Counted from the first letter of the stretch, positions 1-13,299 are shown. The stretch: DNA of 64,000 nt from Pseudomonas sp. LRP2-20 (GCF_024349685.1 NZ_AP025944.1:378001-442000), one strand, 5' to 3'. Notes: generated by a model from the letters alone, not told the origin. Numbers and translations: made by a program.

Positions 1-1
1 G

Positions 2-1120
2 AACAACTGCGCCACCGGCGTGGCTACCCAGAACGACAAGCTGCGCAAGGACCACTACATCGGCACCGTCGACATGGTGATCAACTTCTTCACCTTCGTC
101 GCCAGCGAGACCCGTGAATGGCTGGCCAAGCTGGGCGTGCGCAGCCTCGGCGAGCTGATCGGCCGTACCGACCTGCTCGACGTGCTGCCAGGCGACACCG
201 AGCGCCAGCAGTACCTGGACCTGACGCCGCTGCTGGGCAGCTCGCACATCCCGGCCGACAAGCCGCAGTTCTGCGAAGTCGACAAGAACCCGCCGTTCGA
301 CAAGGGCGAGCTGGCCGAGAAGATGGTCGAGATGGCCCTGCCGGCGATCCGCGACCAGGCCGGTGGCGAGTTCAGCCTCGACATCTGCAACTGCGACCGT
401 TCCATCGGTGCCCGTATCTCTGGCGAAATCGCCAAGCTGTACGGCAACCAGGGCATGGCTGACAAGCCGGTCACCTTCCGCTTCAAGGGTACTGCCGGGC
501 AGAGCTTCGGCGTATGGAACGCCGGTGGCCTGAACCTGCATCTGGAAGGCGACGCCAACGACTACGTCGGCAAAGGCATGACCGGTGGCAAGGTCACCAT
601 CGTGCCGCCAGCCGGCAGCCCGTTTGCAACCCAGCACAGTGCCATCGTCGGCAACACCTGCCTGTACGGCGCCACCGGTGGCAAGCTGTTCGCCGCTGGT
701 ACTGCGGGCGAACGCTTCGCTGTGCGTAACTCCGGCGCCCACGCTGTTGTCGAGGGTACTGGCGATCACTGCTGTGAATACATGACCGGCGGCTTTGTCT
801 GCGTTCTGGGCAAGACCGGTTACAACTTCGGTTCTGGCATGACTGGCGGCTTCGCCTACGTGCTCGACATGGACAACAGCTTCGTCGACAAACTCAACCA
901 CGAGCTGGTGGAAATCCAGCGCATCAGTGGTGAGGCGATGGAAGCCTACCGCAGCCACCTGGCGCGGGTCCTTGGCGAATACGTGGAAGAGACCGGCAGC
1001 GAGTGGGGGCGTGAGCTCTTCGAGAACCTGGACGACTACGTGCGGCGCTTCTGGCTGGTCAAGCCGAAGGCGGCCAACCTCAAGCAACTGCTGTCCAGCA
1101 CCCGTGCCAACCCGCAGTAA
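2..1120 (+). CDS. gltB: Glutamate synthase (NADPH) large subunit, C-terminal part (5' truncated by window)
   Basis: Carboxy-terminal 372 residues of the large GOGAT subunit, which with GltD converts glutamine and 2-oxoglutarate to two glutamates. The reading frame is already open at base 2 and has no start in the window, so this is a fragment. The first visible residues ([11 protein letters not shown]) carry the last cysteine of the 3Fe-4S cluster motif. The rest is the end of the FMN/synthase domain and the right-handed beta-helix GXGXG domain, with repeats such as [19 protein letters not shown] and YMTGG. gltD follows 106 bp downstream in the same direction, the usual gltBD operon. Confidence 0.97.
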   Translation, partial: NNCATGVATQNDKLRKDHYIGTVDMVINFFTFVASETREWLAKLGVRSLGELIGRTDLLDVLPGDTERQQYLDLTPLLGSSHIPADKPQFCEVDKNPPFDKGELAEKMVEMALPAIRDQAGGEFSLDICNCDRSIGARISGEIAKLYGNQGMADKPVTFRFKGTAGQSFGVWNAGGLNLHLEGDANDYVGKGMTGGKVTIVPPAGSPFATQHSAIVGNTCLYGATGGKLFAAGTAGERFAVRNSGAHAVVEGTGDHCCEYMTGGFVCVLGKTGYNFGSGMTGGFAYVLDMDNSFVDKLNHELVEIQRISGEAMEAYRSHLARVLGEYVEETGSEWGRELFENLDDYVRRFWLVKPKAANLKQLLSSTRANPQ

Positions 1121-1134
1121 GAACAGCTGCAAGT

Positions 1135-1159
1135 GACGGCCCCGTGCGCGGGGCCCGTC
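1135..1159 (+). other. Hairpin in the gltB-gltD intergenic gap
   Basis: An inverted repeat, GACGGCCCCG then loop TGCG then CGGGGCCCGTC, lies 14 bp after the gltB stop. The stem is about 10 bp with one bulged C. No T-run follows, so it looks like an RNA-processing or transcript-stability element inside the operon rather than an intrinsic terminator. That role is inference. Confidence 0.5.
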
Positions 1160-1223
1160 GTGCTCAAGTGATCGTCTTGCAGCTTGCAGCCTGAGGCTGG
1201 CAACTGCGGTAAAGAGGTTTTGA

Positions 1224-2645
<1,422 letters not shown>

Positions 2646-2651
2646 TCCATC

Positions 2652-2722
2652 GCATTCGCGGGCAAGCCCCGCTCCCACAGGATGATGTGCATATCCTGTG
2701 GGAGCGGGCTTGCCCGCGAAGC
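2652..2722. repeat. REP doublet (inverted pair)
   Basis: Two P. putida-type REP units face each other: TTCGCGGGCAAGCCCCGC with CTCCCACAGG, then CCTGTGGGAG with CGGGCTTGCCCGCGAA. Each carries its own small palindrome and together they form a larger hairpin. It sits between gltD and hemE. Confidence 0.9.
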
Positions 2723-2840
2723 TTTTTTGTATACAAAATCGTTTGATCTGTGGCACCCAATAGACAAAACGCATGGTCTTGACCGTGCCTTTTGCGCTGG
2801 CGTCTGAGAAAATGCCCGCACTATTTTTCCGGATGCCGAC

Positions 2841-3905
2841 ATGACTGCCCTGAAGAACGATCGTTTCCTGCGTGCACTGCTCAAGCAACCCGTAGACGTT
2901 ACCCCTGTCTGGATGATGCGCCAGGCCGGCCGTTACCTGCCGGAGTACCGCGCCAGCCGCGCCAAGGCCGGTGATTTCATGAGCCTGTGCATGAACCCGC
3001 AGTTCGCCTGCGAGGTTACCCTGCAGCCGCTGGACCGCTACCCGCTGGACGCGGCGATCCTGTTCTCGGACATCCTCACCATCCCTGACGCCATGGGCCT
3101 GGGCCTGTACTTCGAAACCGGCGAAGGCCCGCGTTTCAAGAAGGTCATCAGCACCCCGGCCGATATCGAAGCGCTGCCGATCCCTGACCCGCAGAAGGAC
3201 CTCGGCTACGTGATGGACGCGGTCAGCACCATCCGCCGCGAGCTCAATGGCCGCGTCCCGTTGATCGGCTTCTCCGGCAGCCCCTGGACGCTGGCCACCT
3301 ACATGGTCGAAGGCGGCTCGTCGAAGGACTTCCGCAAGACCAAGGCCATGGCCTACGACAACCCGCAAGCCTTGCACCTGCTGCTGGACAAGCTGGCCCA
3401 GTCGGTCACCAGCTACCTCAACGGCCAGATCCTTGCCGGCGCCCAGGCCGTGCAGATCTTCGACACCTGGGGCGGCAACCTGTCGGCGGCGGCCTACCAG
3501 GAATTCTCCCTGGCCTACATGCGCAAGATCGTCAGCGGCCTGATCCGCGAACACGAAGGGCGCAAGGTGCCGGTGATCCTGTTCACCAAGAATGGCGGCC
3601 TGTGGCTGGAAAGCATCGCCGAAGCCGGCGCCGATGCACTGGGCCTGGACTGGACCTGCGAAATCGGCGACGCCCGCCGACGCGTCGGTGACAAGGTGGC
3701 ACTGCAAGGCAACATGGACCCGACCGTGTTGTACGCCAAGCCCGAAGCCATCCGCCAGGAAGTGGCACGCATCCTCGCCAGCTATGGCAAGGGCACTGGA
3801 CATGTGTTCAACCTGGGCCATGGCATCACACCGGAAGTCGACCCGGAGCACGCGGGCGTGTTCATCAACGCCGTGCATGAACTGTCGGCGCAATATCACC
3901 AGTAA
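2841..3905 (+). CDS. hemE: Uroporphyrinogen III decarboxylase
   Basis: 354-residue cytosolic haem-pathway enzyme that removes four carboxyl groups from uroporphyrinogen III to give coproporphyrinogen III. The family signature [16 protein letters not shown] lies at about residues 22-37, the substrate aspartate lies in the ILFSDIL segment near residue 80, and the second signature [17 protein letters not shown] is present. Length is typical. The gene is alone on this strand between REP elements and ends in a clear intrinsic terminator. Confidence 0.98.
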   Translation: MTALKNDRFLRALLKQPVDVTPVWMMRQAGRYLPEYRASRAKAGDFMSLCMNPQFACEVTLQPLDRYPLDAAILFSDILTIPDAMGLGLYFETGEGPRFKKVISTPADIEALPIPDPQKDLGYVMDAVSTIRRELNGRVPLIGFSGSPWTLATYMVEGGSSKDFRKTKAMAYDNPQALHLLLDKLAQSVTSYLNGQILAGAQAVQIFDTWGGNLSAAAYQEFSLAYMRKIVSGLIREHEGRKVPVILFTKNGGLWLESIAEAGADALGLDWTCEIGDARRRVGDKVALQGNMDPTVLYAKPEAIRQEVARILASYGKGTGHVFNLGHGITPEVDPEHAGVFINAVHELSAQYHQ

Positions 3906-3921
3906 GCGATTTGAAACGAAC

Positions 3922-3946
3922 AGCCCGGCCAAGTGCCGGGCTTTTT
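3922..3946 (+). terminator. Intrinsic terminator of hemE
   Basis: Stem AGCCCGGC, loop CAAGT, stem GCCGGGCT, followed by a run of T residues, 16 bp after the hemE stop. Confidence 0.9.
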
Positions 3947-4018
3947 ACTGCATTAAGTTTTAATTCAGCGATCGTCGTTAATCTGGGGCTATCAAAACCT
4001 GAACAGGAACCGATCCCC

Positions 4019-4366
4019 ATGAAGACCCGTTACCTCGCGCTGATCCTCGCCCCGTTGTTCAGCACCGCTGCCCTGGCCGCTGGCTACACCGGTCCGGGTG
4101 CCCTGTCGGTGACTACCGTTGCGGCTGCCCAAGATGCCGCCGATGACACCCCGGTAGTACTGCAGGGCTACGTTACCAAGAAGATCAACAACGACGACAA
4201 GTACGAGTTCAAGGACAATACCGGCACCATCACCGTCGAGATCGACGACGAAGACCTGCCGCCGACGCCGTTCAACGACAAGACCAAGGTCAAGCTGACC
4301 GGCGAGGTGGAGAAGCACCTGATGAGCCGTGAGGTGGATGTGGACATCGTCGAGATCATCAACTGA
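4019..4366 (+). CDS. YgiW/YdeI-type periplasmic stress-tolerance OB-fold protein
   Basis: 115-residue small secreted protein. Residues 1-20 (MKTRYLALILAPLFSTAALA) form a clear signal peptide. The mature part resembles the bacterial OB-fold (BOF) family, with the pattern VVLQGYVTKKINNDDKYEFKD, then TITVEIDDED, then VKLTGEVEKH and VDVDIVEI. Family members such as YgiW and YdeI are linked to tolerance of hydrogen peroxide, acid and cationic peptides; the molecular role is unclear. The ATG at 4019 was chosen because the signal peptide starts there; upstream in-frame codons run into the hemE terminator. Confidence 0.85.
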   Translation: MKTRYLALILAPLFSTAALAAGYTGPGALSVTTVAAAQDAADDTPVVLQGYVTKKINNDDKYEFKDNTGTITVEIDDEDLPPTPFNDKTKVKLTGEVEKHLMSREVDVDIVEIIN

Positions 4367-4378
4367 TCCGAGGGCCCA

Positions 4379-4453
4379 ATCGCGGGTAAACCCGCTCCCA
4401 CAGCTTGGCTTCAGGTGTAGCGCGGTCACTGTGGGAGCGGGTTCGTCCGCGAG
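4379..4453. repeat. REP doublet
   Basis: Inverted pair of REP units, CGCGGGTAAACCCGCTCCCACAG and CTGTGGGAGCGGGTTCGTCCGCG, between the convergent YgiW-like and MFS genes. The right unit has a changed core (TTCGTC), so its internal palindrome is weaker. Confidence 0.85.
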
Positions 4454-4457
4454 TGCT

Positions 4458-5702
4458 TCACACCGTTTTTGGCGCTAGCTTGCTCAAGTGCAATGCCACC
4501 AGCAACGCTACCGCCAGCAGGTTACCAATGAACAGACCGATCCCGTTCCAGCCCCACTGGTGCCAGAACACCCCGCCCGCAGTACCGGCCACGCTCGAGC
4601 CCGCGTAGTAACTGAACAGGTACAGTGATGAAGCCTGTCCCTTGGCCTTCAGCGCCCGGCGGCCGATCCAGCTGCTGGCCACAGAGTGCGCACCGAAGAA
4701 GCCGAAGGTGAACACCAGCATGCCGATAATCACCAGCGCCAGCGGGCTGGCCAAGGTCATCAGCAAACCACTTGCCATTACCACGATACTGGCCCAGAAC
4801 ACCTTGCGCCGGCCCAGCTTGTCAGCCAGTGCGCCAACTTGCGCCGAGCTATAGATACCCGACAGGTACACCACTGACAACAAACCGACCAGCGCCTGGT
4901 TCATGTGGTAAGGCTCCGCCAGCAGGCGGTAGCCGATGTAGTTGAACAGGGTGACGAAGGCGCCCATGAGCAGGAAGGCCTCGAGGAACAGCCACGGCAG
5001 CCCGGCATCCTTGAAATGCATGACGAAGCCATCGAGCAGGTTGCGCGGGCTCATCAGCTGTGGGCGGAAGTTGCGCGACTCGGGCAGCACTTTCCAGAAC
5101 ACCAGCGCCGCCACCAGGGCCAGGCCGCCGATGGTCAGCATCGCTGTGTGCCAACTGACGAAGTCGATCAATACCCCGGTAATCAATCGCCCACTCATAC
5201 CGCCGATTGCGTTGCCACCAATGTACAGGCCCATGGCCAGGCCGATGTGCTGCGGGTGGATCTCTTCGCTCAGGTAGGTCATCGCCACCGCTGCCAGGCC
5301 ACTCAGCGAAAGGCCCACCAGGGCGCGGGTGGCCAGTACCAGTTCCCAGCTCGGCATCACTGCGCTGGCCAGGGTCGACAGGGCGGCGCAGACCAGGGCA
5401 AAGACCATGACCGGCTTGCGGCCGATGCGGTCGGAGATCGGGCCGGTGATCAACAGGCCGAACGCCAACATCGCGGTCGATACCGAGAGCACCAGGCTGC
5501 TTTGCGCCGCGTTGATGGAAAACTCCTTCGACAGCAACGGCATCATTGGCTGCACGCAGTACAGCAGGGCGAACGTGGCGAAGCCGCCGCTGAACAGTGC
5601 CAGCACGGTCTTCATGAAGGCTGGGGTGCCTTTCTCGATCCACATTTCGTTCAGGGGGGCAGGTTCTGGGTCGGCAGGAAGGGGGGCTACAGCAGTTTTC
5701 AC
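4458..5702 (-). CDS. MFS transporter, YnfM-like (DHA1-type exporter)
   Basis: 414-residue major facilitator with about twelve hydrophobic segments, in the inner membrane. Family motif A is visible in the 2-3 loop (GPISDRIGRKPVM) and again in the second half (GALADKLGRRKVF). The start was moved to GTG at 5702 because AGAGGT lies 7 nt before it; an upstream in-frame ATG at 5759 lacks a ribosome site. The gene is divergent from a LysR regulator, as ynfM is from ynfL in E. coli. Substrate unknown; drug or metabolite efflux is only inferred from family. Confidence 0.88.
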   Translation of the reverse strand: MKTAVAPLPADPEPAPLNEMWIEKGTPAFMKTVLALFSGGFATFALLYCVQPMMPLLSKEFSINAAQSSLVLSVSTAMLAFGLLITGPISDRIGRKPVMVFALVCAALSTLASAVMPSWELVLATRALVGLSLSGLAAVAMTYLSEEIHPQHIGLAMGLYIGGNAIGGMSGRLITGVLIDFVSWHTAMLTIGGLALVAALVFWKVLPESRNFRPQLMSPRNLLDGFVMHFKDAGLPWLFLEAFLLMGAFVTLFNYIGYRLLAEPYHMNQALVGLLSVVYLSGIYSSAQVGALADKLGRRKVFWASIVVMASGLLMTLASPLALVIIGMLVFTFGFFGAHSVASSWIGRRALKAKGQASSLYLFSYYAGSSVAGTAGGVFWHQWGWNGIGLFIGNLLAVALLVALHLSKLAPKTV

Positions 5703-5809
5703 GGGCGGTACCTCTGGCGCAATGAAAAAAGCATATAGCTGGCTAACGATTAGATCCAATATATTGTTCGACCTATTTGAGACGTTTCGCGACCTAATTG
5801 GAGTCGATC
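5703..5809. promoter_or_regulatory. Divergent promoter region of MFS gene and lysR, with candidate LysR operator
   Basis: The 107-bp gap is locally AT-rich and contains the palindrome CAATATATTG at 5757-5766 inside an ATTAG...TTCG context. LysR-type regulators usually bind such dyads between themselves and a divergent target. Assignment as the operator is inference. Confidence 0.5.
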
Positions 5810-6709
5810 ATGGAGCTGCGTCATTTGCGTTATTTCATCGCCGTCGCCGAAGAGCTGCACTTCGGCCGCGCGGCTCAGCAACTGGGCATCTCCCAGCCGC
5901 CGTTGAGCCAGCAGATCCAGGCGCTGGAACAGGAACTGGGGGCGCGCCTGTTCGAGCGGACCAACCGTCGGGTCGAGCTGAGTGAGGCCGGCCGACTGTT
6001 CCTTGAAGAGGCGCGCCAGGTGCTGGCGCAAGTGGAAAAGGCGGCCGATGTGGCGCGCCGTGCGCAGTTGGGTGAGCTGGGCGAGATGAAGATCGGCTTC
6101 ACTTCGTCGGCGCCGTTCACATCGAAGATTCCCAAGGCCATCCATGCCTTTCGCCAGCGTTTCCCGGCCGTGCACCTTAACTTGAAGGAAATGAGCAGCC
6201 GGGATGTCGCCGAAGGGGTGTTCGACGAATCCATCGAAGTGGGGCTGATGCGGCCAATGCCGCTGCCGGAGGGCCTGGTGGCCACTGAACTGTTCCGCGA
6301 GCCGCTGGTGGCGGTGATCAACGCCTCGCACCCGTTGGCCGAAGGTACCGAGCATGGCGTGCACATGGCCGCCCTGGCCCAGGAACCGTTCGTGTTCTTC
6401 CCGCGCAGCTATGGCAGCGGGTTGCATGCGCAGTTGCTGAGCCTGGCGCGCCAGGCGGGTTTCAACCCGCATTTCGCTCAGGAAGCGGGCGAGGCGATGA
6501 CCATCATCGGCCTGGTGTCAGCGGGGCTTGGGGTCTCGGTGCTGCCTGCGTCGTTCCAGCGCATGCGTATCGAAGGCGTGGTGTACCGAACTTTGCTGGA
6601 TGAAGGGGCGATGTCGGCGGTGTGGCTGGTGCAACGCGAGCGTGGCGGTTCGGCGATGGCACGGGCGTTCGCCGAGTTGCTCACGGGGCTGATGGCAGGC
6701 CAGGGGTGA
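5810..6709 (+). CDS. LysR-family transcriptional regulator (YnfL-like)
   Basis: 299-residue regulator. The N-terminal winged helix-turn-helix is typical ([58 protein letters not shown], residues 1-60). The rest is a periplasmic-binding-protein-like effector domain. ATG at 5810 is preceded by TTGGAG; a TTG four codons earlier is less likely. Divergent placement indicates control of the MFS exporter gene. Effector unknown. Confidence 0.93.
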   Translation: MELRHLRYFIAVAEELHFGRAAQQLGISQPPLSQQIQALEQELGARLFERTNRRVELSEAGRLFLEEARQVLAQVEKAADVARRAQLGELGEMKIGFTSSAPFTSKIPKAIHAFRQRFPAVHLNLKEMSSRDVAEGVFDESIEVGLMRPMPLPEGLVATELFREPLVAVINASHPLAEGTEHGVHMAALAQEPFVFFPRSYGSGLHAQLLSLARQAGFNPHFAQEAGEAMTIIGLVSAGLGVSVLPASFQRMRIEGVVYRTLLDEGAMSAVWLVQRERGGSAMARAFAELLTGLMAGQG

Positions 6710-6806
6710 TGTTTGCAGCCTGCGCCGGCCACTGGGGCAAATGGCGCTGGCCATTGCCGCTGCACCGCCACATACTCGGGCATTCGTTGATACACGGAGG
6801 TCAATC

Positions 6807-7580
6807 ATGCGGCGCGTGGTGTTCAATCAGAAAGGTGGCGTGGGCAAGTCGAGCATTGCTTGCAACCTGGCGGCAGTGAGCGCCAGCGAAGGTTATCGGA
6901 CCTTGCTGATCGACCTGGATGCCCAGGCCAACTCGACCCAGTACCTGACCGGCCTGACCGGCGATGAGATCCCCATGGGCATCGCCGATTTCTTCAAGCA
7001 GAGCCTGTCCAGTGGACCGTTCAGCAAGAAGAACAAGGTCGATATCTACGAAACCCCGTTCGACAACCTGCATGTGGTCACTGCCACGGCGGAGTTGGCC
7101 GACCTTCAACCCAAGCTGGAAGCCAAGCACAAGATCAACAAGCTGCGTAAGTTGCTCGACGAGCTGGACGAGGACTACGAGCGGATCTACATCGACACGC
7201 CGCCGGCCCTCAACTTCTATGCGGTTTCCGCATTGATCGCCGCTGATCGCGTGCTCATCCCCTTCGACTGCGACAGCTTCTCGCGCCAGGCGCTGTATGG
7301 CCTGCTGGCTGAAATCGAAGAGCTCAAGGACGACCACAATGAAGACCTGGTGGTCGAAGGTATCGTGGTCAACCAGTTCCAGTCCCGCGCCAGCCTGCCC
7401 CAGCAGATGCTCGACGAGCTGCTGGCCGAAGGGCTGCCGGTGTTACCGGTGTACCTGGGCAGCTCAGTGAAGATGCGCGAATCGCACCATGCCAGCCTGC
7501 CGCTGATTCACCTGGAACCGCGGCACAAGCTGACCCAGCAGTTTGTCGAGTTGCACTCGCTGCTCGAAGAGAATGGCTGA
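6807..7580 (+). CDS. ParA/MinD-superfamily ATPase, orphan
   Basis: 257-residue ParA-like P-loop ATPase. The deviant Walker A motif KGGVGKSS is at 9-16, and a Walker B/switch segment [14 protein letters not shown] lies near 130. It has no N-terminal DNA-binding helix-turn-helix, and no parB or parS-like gene is adjacent, so it is not an obvious plasmid or chromosome partition pair. A strong ribosome site CACGGAGGT precedes the ATG at 6807. It may position a protein or complex on the membrane or nucleoid; cargo unknown. Confidence 0.9.
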   Translation: MRRVVFNQKGGVGKSSIACNLAAVSASEGYRTLLIDLDAQANSTQYLTGLTGDEIPMGIADFFKQSLSSGPFSKKNKVDIYETPFDNLHVVTATAELADLQPKLEAKHKINKLRKLLDELDEDYERIYIDTPPALNFYAVSALIAADRVLIPFDCDSFSRQALYGLLAEIEELKDDHNEDLVVEGIVVNQFQSRASLPQQMLDELLAEGLPVLPVYLGSSVKMRESHHASLPLIHLEPRHKLTQQFVELHSLLEENG

Positions 7581-7589
7581 AGATCTTCA

Positions 7590-7833
7590 GCGCCTATCAG
7601 ACCGAGCGCCGCCCGCGCGGCGCATCGCGAGCTGTGCTCGCTCCTACGTTTGTTTCGGGCCAGTAACGCCTGTGACAGGCGCGCGCGACCGCCTAGTGGG
7701 TACGACGCGATATCGCGCCATGCGCCAGGGCGTCCGCGCGCAAATTCAACAGGATCAATTGGCCCGAAACAAACGTAGGAGCGAGCGCAGCTCGCGATGC
7801 GCCGCGCGGGCGGCGCTCGATGTCATAGGCGCC
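7590..7833. repeat. Long palindromic element, copy A (59-bp arm / 97-bp centre / 59-bp arm)
   Basis: Left arm 7604-7662 and right arm 7760-7818 are inverted copies with one mismatch, running GAGCGCCGCCCGCGCGGCGC ... GTTTCGGGCCA and back. Outside the arms a weaker inverted GCGCCTAT...ATAGGCGC extends the dyad to about 7590-7833. The 97-bp centre is itself nested dyads. Lies between the 3' ends of the parA-like gene and trxC. Forward orientation, like copy E. Confidence 0.95.
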
Positions 7834-7854
7834 AGACAGCTCAAGACATGCGCT

Positions 7855-8289
7855 TCAGACCCCCTGGCTGCGCACCCACTCCAGCAACGACTGGAGTGGA
7901 AACGCCCCGGCCTGGCGGCTGATCTCGCGGCCGTTTTTGAACAGGATCAGGCTGGGGATCGAGCGGATGCCCAGTTGCCCGGCGAGGGTGCGGTTGGCCT
8001 CGCTGTCGAGCTTGGCCAGGCGGCAGCGGCCGCTGAGCTGGCGCGCGGCCTGCTTGAAGGTCGGGGCGAAGGATTTGCACGGGCCGCACCAGTCGGCCCA
8101 GACGTCGATCAGCAGGGGCAGGTCGCCCTTGATCTGGCTGGCATAGTTGGCTTCGCTGAGTTCGAAGGGGGTGCTCAGCAGCACGTCCTGCTTGCAGCGG
8201 CCGCATTTCGGGGCATCACCCAGGCGCGCCGCCGGCAGGCGGTTGAGGCCGTTGCAGTGGGGGCAGGGGATTACCAGTGGGTCGGACAT
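7855..8289 (-). CDS. trxC: Thioredoxin 2 (zinc-ribbon thioredoxin)
   Basis: 144-residue cytosolic disulfide reductase. An N-terminal zinc ribbon (C9, C12, C29, C32) is followed by a thioredoxin fold with active site WCGPC at 67-71. TrxC is normally a stress-induced backup to TrxA. The start MSDPLV at 8289 follows AAGGAG; an upstream in-frame Met would extend into selO. It starts 16 bp after the selO stop, so the two are probably co-transcribed. Confidence 0.96.
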   Translation of the reverse strand: MSDPLVIPCPHCNGLNRLPAARLGDAPKCGRCKQDVLLSTPFELSEANYASQIKGDLPLLIDVWADWCGPCKSFAPTFKQAARQLSGRCRLAKLDSEANRTLAGQLGIRSIPSLILFKNGREISRQAGAFPLQSLLEWVRSQGV

Positions 8290-8305
8290 GTGAACTCCTT
8301 GATCA

Positions 8306-9928
<1,623 letters not shown>

Positions 9929-12900
9929 TCAGGCCGGTGCAGTGCCATCCGGTTTAGGTTGTTCCATCGGGATCAACTGCTGCTTGCCGCCTTTCTGGTC
10001 CATCAGGAACACCTCCACCTGGCGCACCGAGATCTTGATGTCGTGGGCCTTGAACTCGCGGTTGATGTAGCGGTTGATCTCGTCCAGCGTCGGGTTGCGA
10101 TCACCGAGGTCACGCACGTGCATGCGCAGCTCGTGGTCCAGCGAGCTCTCGCCGAAGTTGAGGAAGTACACGATCGGCTCTGGATCCTTGAGTACCCGCG
10201 GGTTCTCGTGGGCGCCCTTGAGCAGCAGCTCGCGCACCAGATCCAGGTCCGACCCGTAGTCGATGCCCAGTTTCAGCGTCACCCGGGTGACCGTGTCAGT
10301 CAGCGACCAGTTGATCAGCTGGCCGGTGATGAAGGTCTTGTTGGGGACGATGATGTCCTTGCGGTCGAAATCGGTGATGGTGGTGGCGCGGATGCGGATC
10401 TTGCTCACCGTGCCGGACAGGTTGCCGATGGTGATGGTGTCGCCGATCCGCACCGGGCGCTCGAACAGGATCATGATGCCGGAGATGAAGTTGGCGAAGA
10501 TCTCCTGCATGCCGAAGCCCAGGCCCACCGATAGCGCCGCCACCAGCCATTGCAGCTTGTCCCAGCTCACCCCGAGGGTCGACAGGGTGCTGACGATGCC
10601 GACGCCGACGATGACATAGGACAGCAAGGTGGTGGTGGCGTACGCACTGCCCTGGGCCAGGTTGAGCCGCGACAGCACCAGGACTTCGAGCAGGCCGGGC
10701 AAGTTGCGTGCGAGCGCGAAGGTGATGCCGATGATGACCAGTGCACCGAGGAAGTCGCCCAGGCTGATCGGCACCATGCTGGCGGTGGCGCCGGTGCCGC
10801 TGGTGTACTCGTACAGGGTGAAATTGTTGAGGTAGGCGAACACCGAGATCAGGTCCGACCACACCCAGTACAGGCCGGCGATGAAGCCGCCGAGCAGGGC
10901 CAGGCGGATCAGGCGCAGCGACTGCTGGTTGACCTGTTCGATGTCCAGGGTCGGCTCTTCGGTGATGACTTCGCCGTCCAGCCCTTCCTTGGCCGCCTGG
11001 CGTTTGCTCAGTGCGCGCTGGTAGGCCAGGCGCCGTGCCGCCACCGACAGACCACGGACGAAGGCGGCCTCGATCACCAGCCAGAACAGCAGCAGGTAGA
11101 GCGTGTAGATCAGCCGGTCGGTCAGTTTCAGCGCGGTGTAGTAATAGCCAAAGCAGACCGCCACGAACAGCGCGATCGGCAGGGCGGTGAAGGCCACCCC
11201 GACGGCCTTGCGGAACAGCGAGGTGTCGCGGTGCGCCGGGCTGCTCAGCAGCAGGCGGCTGAGCAGCCAGGCCATCAGTGCGTAGCAGGTCAGCACGATG
11301 GCGATACCCAGCACATCTTCGGCCAGCGCCGAGGGTTGGTGTTCGGCCACCGCCACCACCCCGACCAGGGCCAGCACCACGGTGCCCAGGCGGCGTACCC
11401 AGCCACGCAGGAACTCGACCTGTGGCTTGTGCCAGCGGAAGTGGATTTCTGCCACGCCACCGGGGGCGAGGATGCGATAGGCGGTGTAGAACACCAGCCA
11501 GGCCTGGGCCAACTGCCACAAGGCGGCGCCCAGGTTGGCGTTCTGACCGCGGGCGTCGATCTGCAGCGCATAGCTGCACAGCGCAAGGCCCAGGCTGACC
11601 GGCATGGCGAGCAGGATATTGATCAGGATGGCCTGGGGCGTGTGCCACTGGCTGTCACGGCGGAAATGGCCAATATCCTGATGCACCTTGCCGAGCCGCT
11701 GGTGCAGGTACTTGCGCCGCCACAGCAGGGCGCCGATCACCAGCAGCAAGGGCAGGAACAGCAGCGGCCGCTGGCCCAGCCCATCGGCCAGCTCCTTGAG
11801 GCCCGAGCCCCAGGGCAGGTTGGCTACCTGATCGGTGAAGCGTGCCGGCACCAGGCTCAGCCATTCCCAGTCCAGTGGCTTGTTGCTGGGGATCCAGAAC
11901 ATCTGCTCTTCGAGCGTGGTGCGCAAGCCCTGGGCGGTGCCAAGCAGCTGCTTCTGGTTGAGCTGCAAGGTGATCGATTCGTTGAGCAGTGCCGACAGCT
12001 CGCGGCTGAGCCGTTCGAGCAGGTCGGCGCGGGTAATCATCACCTCCAGCAGGGCCTTGCGCAGCTGCGGGGTAACCTGTTCCTGCGGCTGGCCGACCAG
12101 CAGGTTGTCGACGTACGCGGCCGGGCTGCTCATCTGCTCGCGCTGCTGGTTCACTTCGAACTGGTAAAGACGGATATCGGCGATCTGGTCTGCCAGGTCG
12201 CGGTCGACTTTCAGGTGCGGCAGGGCCTGTTTCTGCTTGTAGAGGATCTTGGACAGCAGCAGGCTGCCCTTGAGCACGCTGATCTGTTCGTCCAGGGCCT
12301 GGTCGGCCTGGGTCAGGCTGTCGAGCTGCTGCTTGCTGCGCAAGTTCTGCTGGGTCAGTTCGTTGAGCCGGTCGGTGCTCTTGAGCAGGTAGTCGGACAG
12401 TTTCAGGTTGGCAGCGCTCTCGTTGGCCAGCAGGGTGCTGCCGCCGGCTTTCTGCGCTTCGATCGATTGCTGGGTGACCGTCTGTTGCGACTGGGCCAGG
12501 CGCTTTTCGTTGATCAGCGATTGCAGGTCCTGGATTTCCTGCTCCATCCGTGTGGCGCGCTCGATCAACAAGTCGTGGCGGGCATTGCCCAGGTCCTGCA
12601 GCAGGCCGTTGCCGGCCAGTTCCTGGCGGCGCAGCAAGGTCAGGGCATTGAGCGACGCCAGCTCGGCGTTGAGCTTGTTGCGTTGGTCGCTGTTGAGTGG
12701 CTTGCCGTTCTCCTTGCCGCTCTTGAGGCTGGAGTTGATCTGCTGGGTGCGCGTCTGGTTGTTGCTGATTTCTGCCTGAGCGCGCTCCGGACGGGTCTGC
12801 GAGTTGATGATCAGGCTGTTGGCATCCGACAGCGCCTTTTGCAGTTCGCCTTGCTGCGTGCTGCGCTCGCTGAGCATCTGTTCCAGCTGTGGCACGTTCA

Positions 12901-13264
12901 GGTTGGCGTAGCGCTGGGCTACCGGCAGTGGCTTGCTGGCCTTGAGCTTGATCAGCTCGCGCTGGCTGTCGGCGGTTTCCTTCGGCGCGCCAGCCAATTG
13001 CTGCTTGAGTGCCTCAAGCTTCTTTTCGCTGTCTTCCTTGCTGAGCAGCAGCGCCAGGGTCTGTTCCAGCACTTGTTGCTGGGCCTTCTGCTCCGGTGTC
13101 TGTTGCGCAGCCTTGGGGTCGGCCTCGCCACCCTTGGGCTGGGAAATCTTGTTCAGGCTGCTCTGGATGCTGGTCGTGGTGGGGAGCTCGGCCGCGCAAA
13201 CGGCGAACGAGAGGGACAGGCACAGCCCGAGCAGGGCTGTGCGAAGGTACACGCGCAGGGACAT
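9929..13264 (-). CDS. mscK: Mechanosensitive channel MscK/KefA
   Basis: 1111-residue potassium-dependent mechanosensitive channel that releases solutes on osmotic downshift. A signal peptide (LRTALLGLCLSLSFAVCAA) leads into a long periplasmic region rich in Gln, Glu and Lys coiled-coil (about residues 40-450). A multi-span membrane domain follows, and then the MscS core with the pore and beta-domain (WDKLQWLVAALSVGLGFGMQE, then ERPVRIGDTITIGNL). Start chosen at the ATG at 13264 that begins the signal peptide. Only 35 bp separate it from the upstream nhaP2 stop, so co-transcription is likely. Confidence 0.95.
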   Translation of the reverse strand: MSLRVYLRTALLGLCLSLSFAVCAAELPTTTSIQSSLNKISQPKGGEADPKAAQQTPEQKAQQQVLEQTLALLLSKEDSEKKLEALKQQLAGAPKETADSQRELIKLKASKPLPVAQRYANLNVPQLEQMLSERSTQQGELQKALSDANSLIINSQTRPERAQAEISNNQTRTQQINSSLKSGKENGKPLNSDQRNKLNAELASLNALTLLRRQELAGNGLLQDLGNARHDLLIERATRMEQEIQDLQSLINEKRLAQSQQTVTQQSIEAQKAGGSTLLANESAANLKLSDYLLKSTDRLNELTQQNLRSKQQLDSLTQADQALDEQISVLKGSLLLSKILYKQKQALPHLKVDRDLADQIADIRLYQFEVNQQREQMSSPAAYVDNLLVGQPQEQVTPQLRKALLEVMITRADLLERLSRELSALLNESITLQLNQKQLLGTAQGLRTTLEEQMFWIPSNKPLDWEWLSLVPARFTDQVANLPWGSGLKELADGLGQRPLLFLPLLLVIGALLWRRKYLHQRLGKVHQDIGHFRRDSQWHTPQAILINILLAMPVSLGLALCSYALQIDARGQNANLGAALWQLAQAWLVFYTAYRILAPGGVAEIHFRWHKPQVEFLRGWVRRLGTVVLALVGVVAVAEHQPSALAEDVLGIAIVLTCYALMAWLLSRLLLSSPAHRDTSLFRKAVGVAFTALPIALFVAVCFGYYYTALKLTDRLIYTLYLLLFWLVIEAAFVRGLSVAARRLAYQRALSKRQAAKEGLDGEVITEEPTLDIEQVNQQSLRLIRLALLGGFIAGLYWVWSDLISVFAYLNNFTLYEYTSGTGATASMVPISLGDFLGALVIIGITFALARNLPGLLEVLVLSRLNLAQGSAYATTTLLSYVIVGVGIVSTLSTLGVSWDKLQWLVAALSVGLGFGMQEIFANFISGIMILFERPVRIGDTITIGNLSGTVSKIRIRATTITDFDRKDIIVPNKTFITGQLINWSLTDTVTRVTLKLGIDYGSDLDLVRELLLKGAHENPRVLKDPEPIVYFLNFGESSLDHELRMHVRDLGDRNPTLDEINRYINREFKAHDIKISVRQVEVFLMDQKGGKQQLIPMEQPKPDGTAPA

Positions 13265-13299
13265 AGGCAGACTACTTGTGGATCCGGCAGATACGAAGT

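Noticed and set aside
2779..2813. TTGACC as -35 box for hemE
   Set aside because: No acceptable -10 at 16-18 bp spacing.
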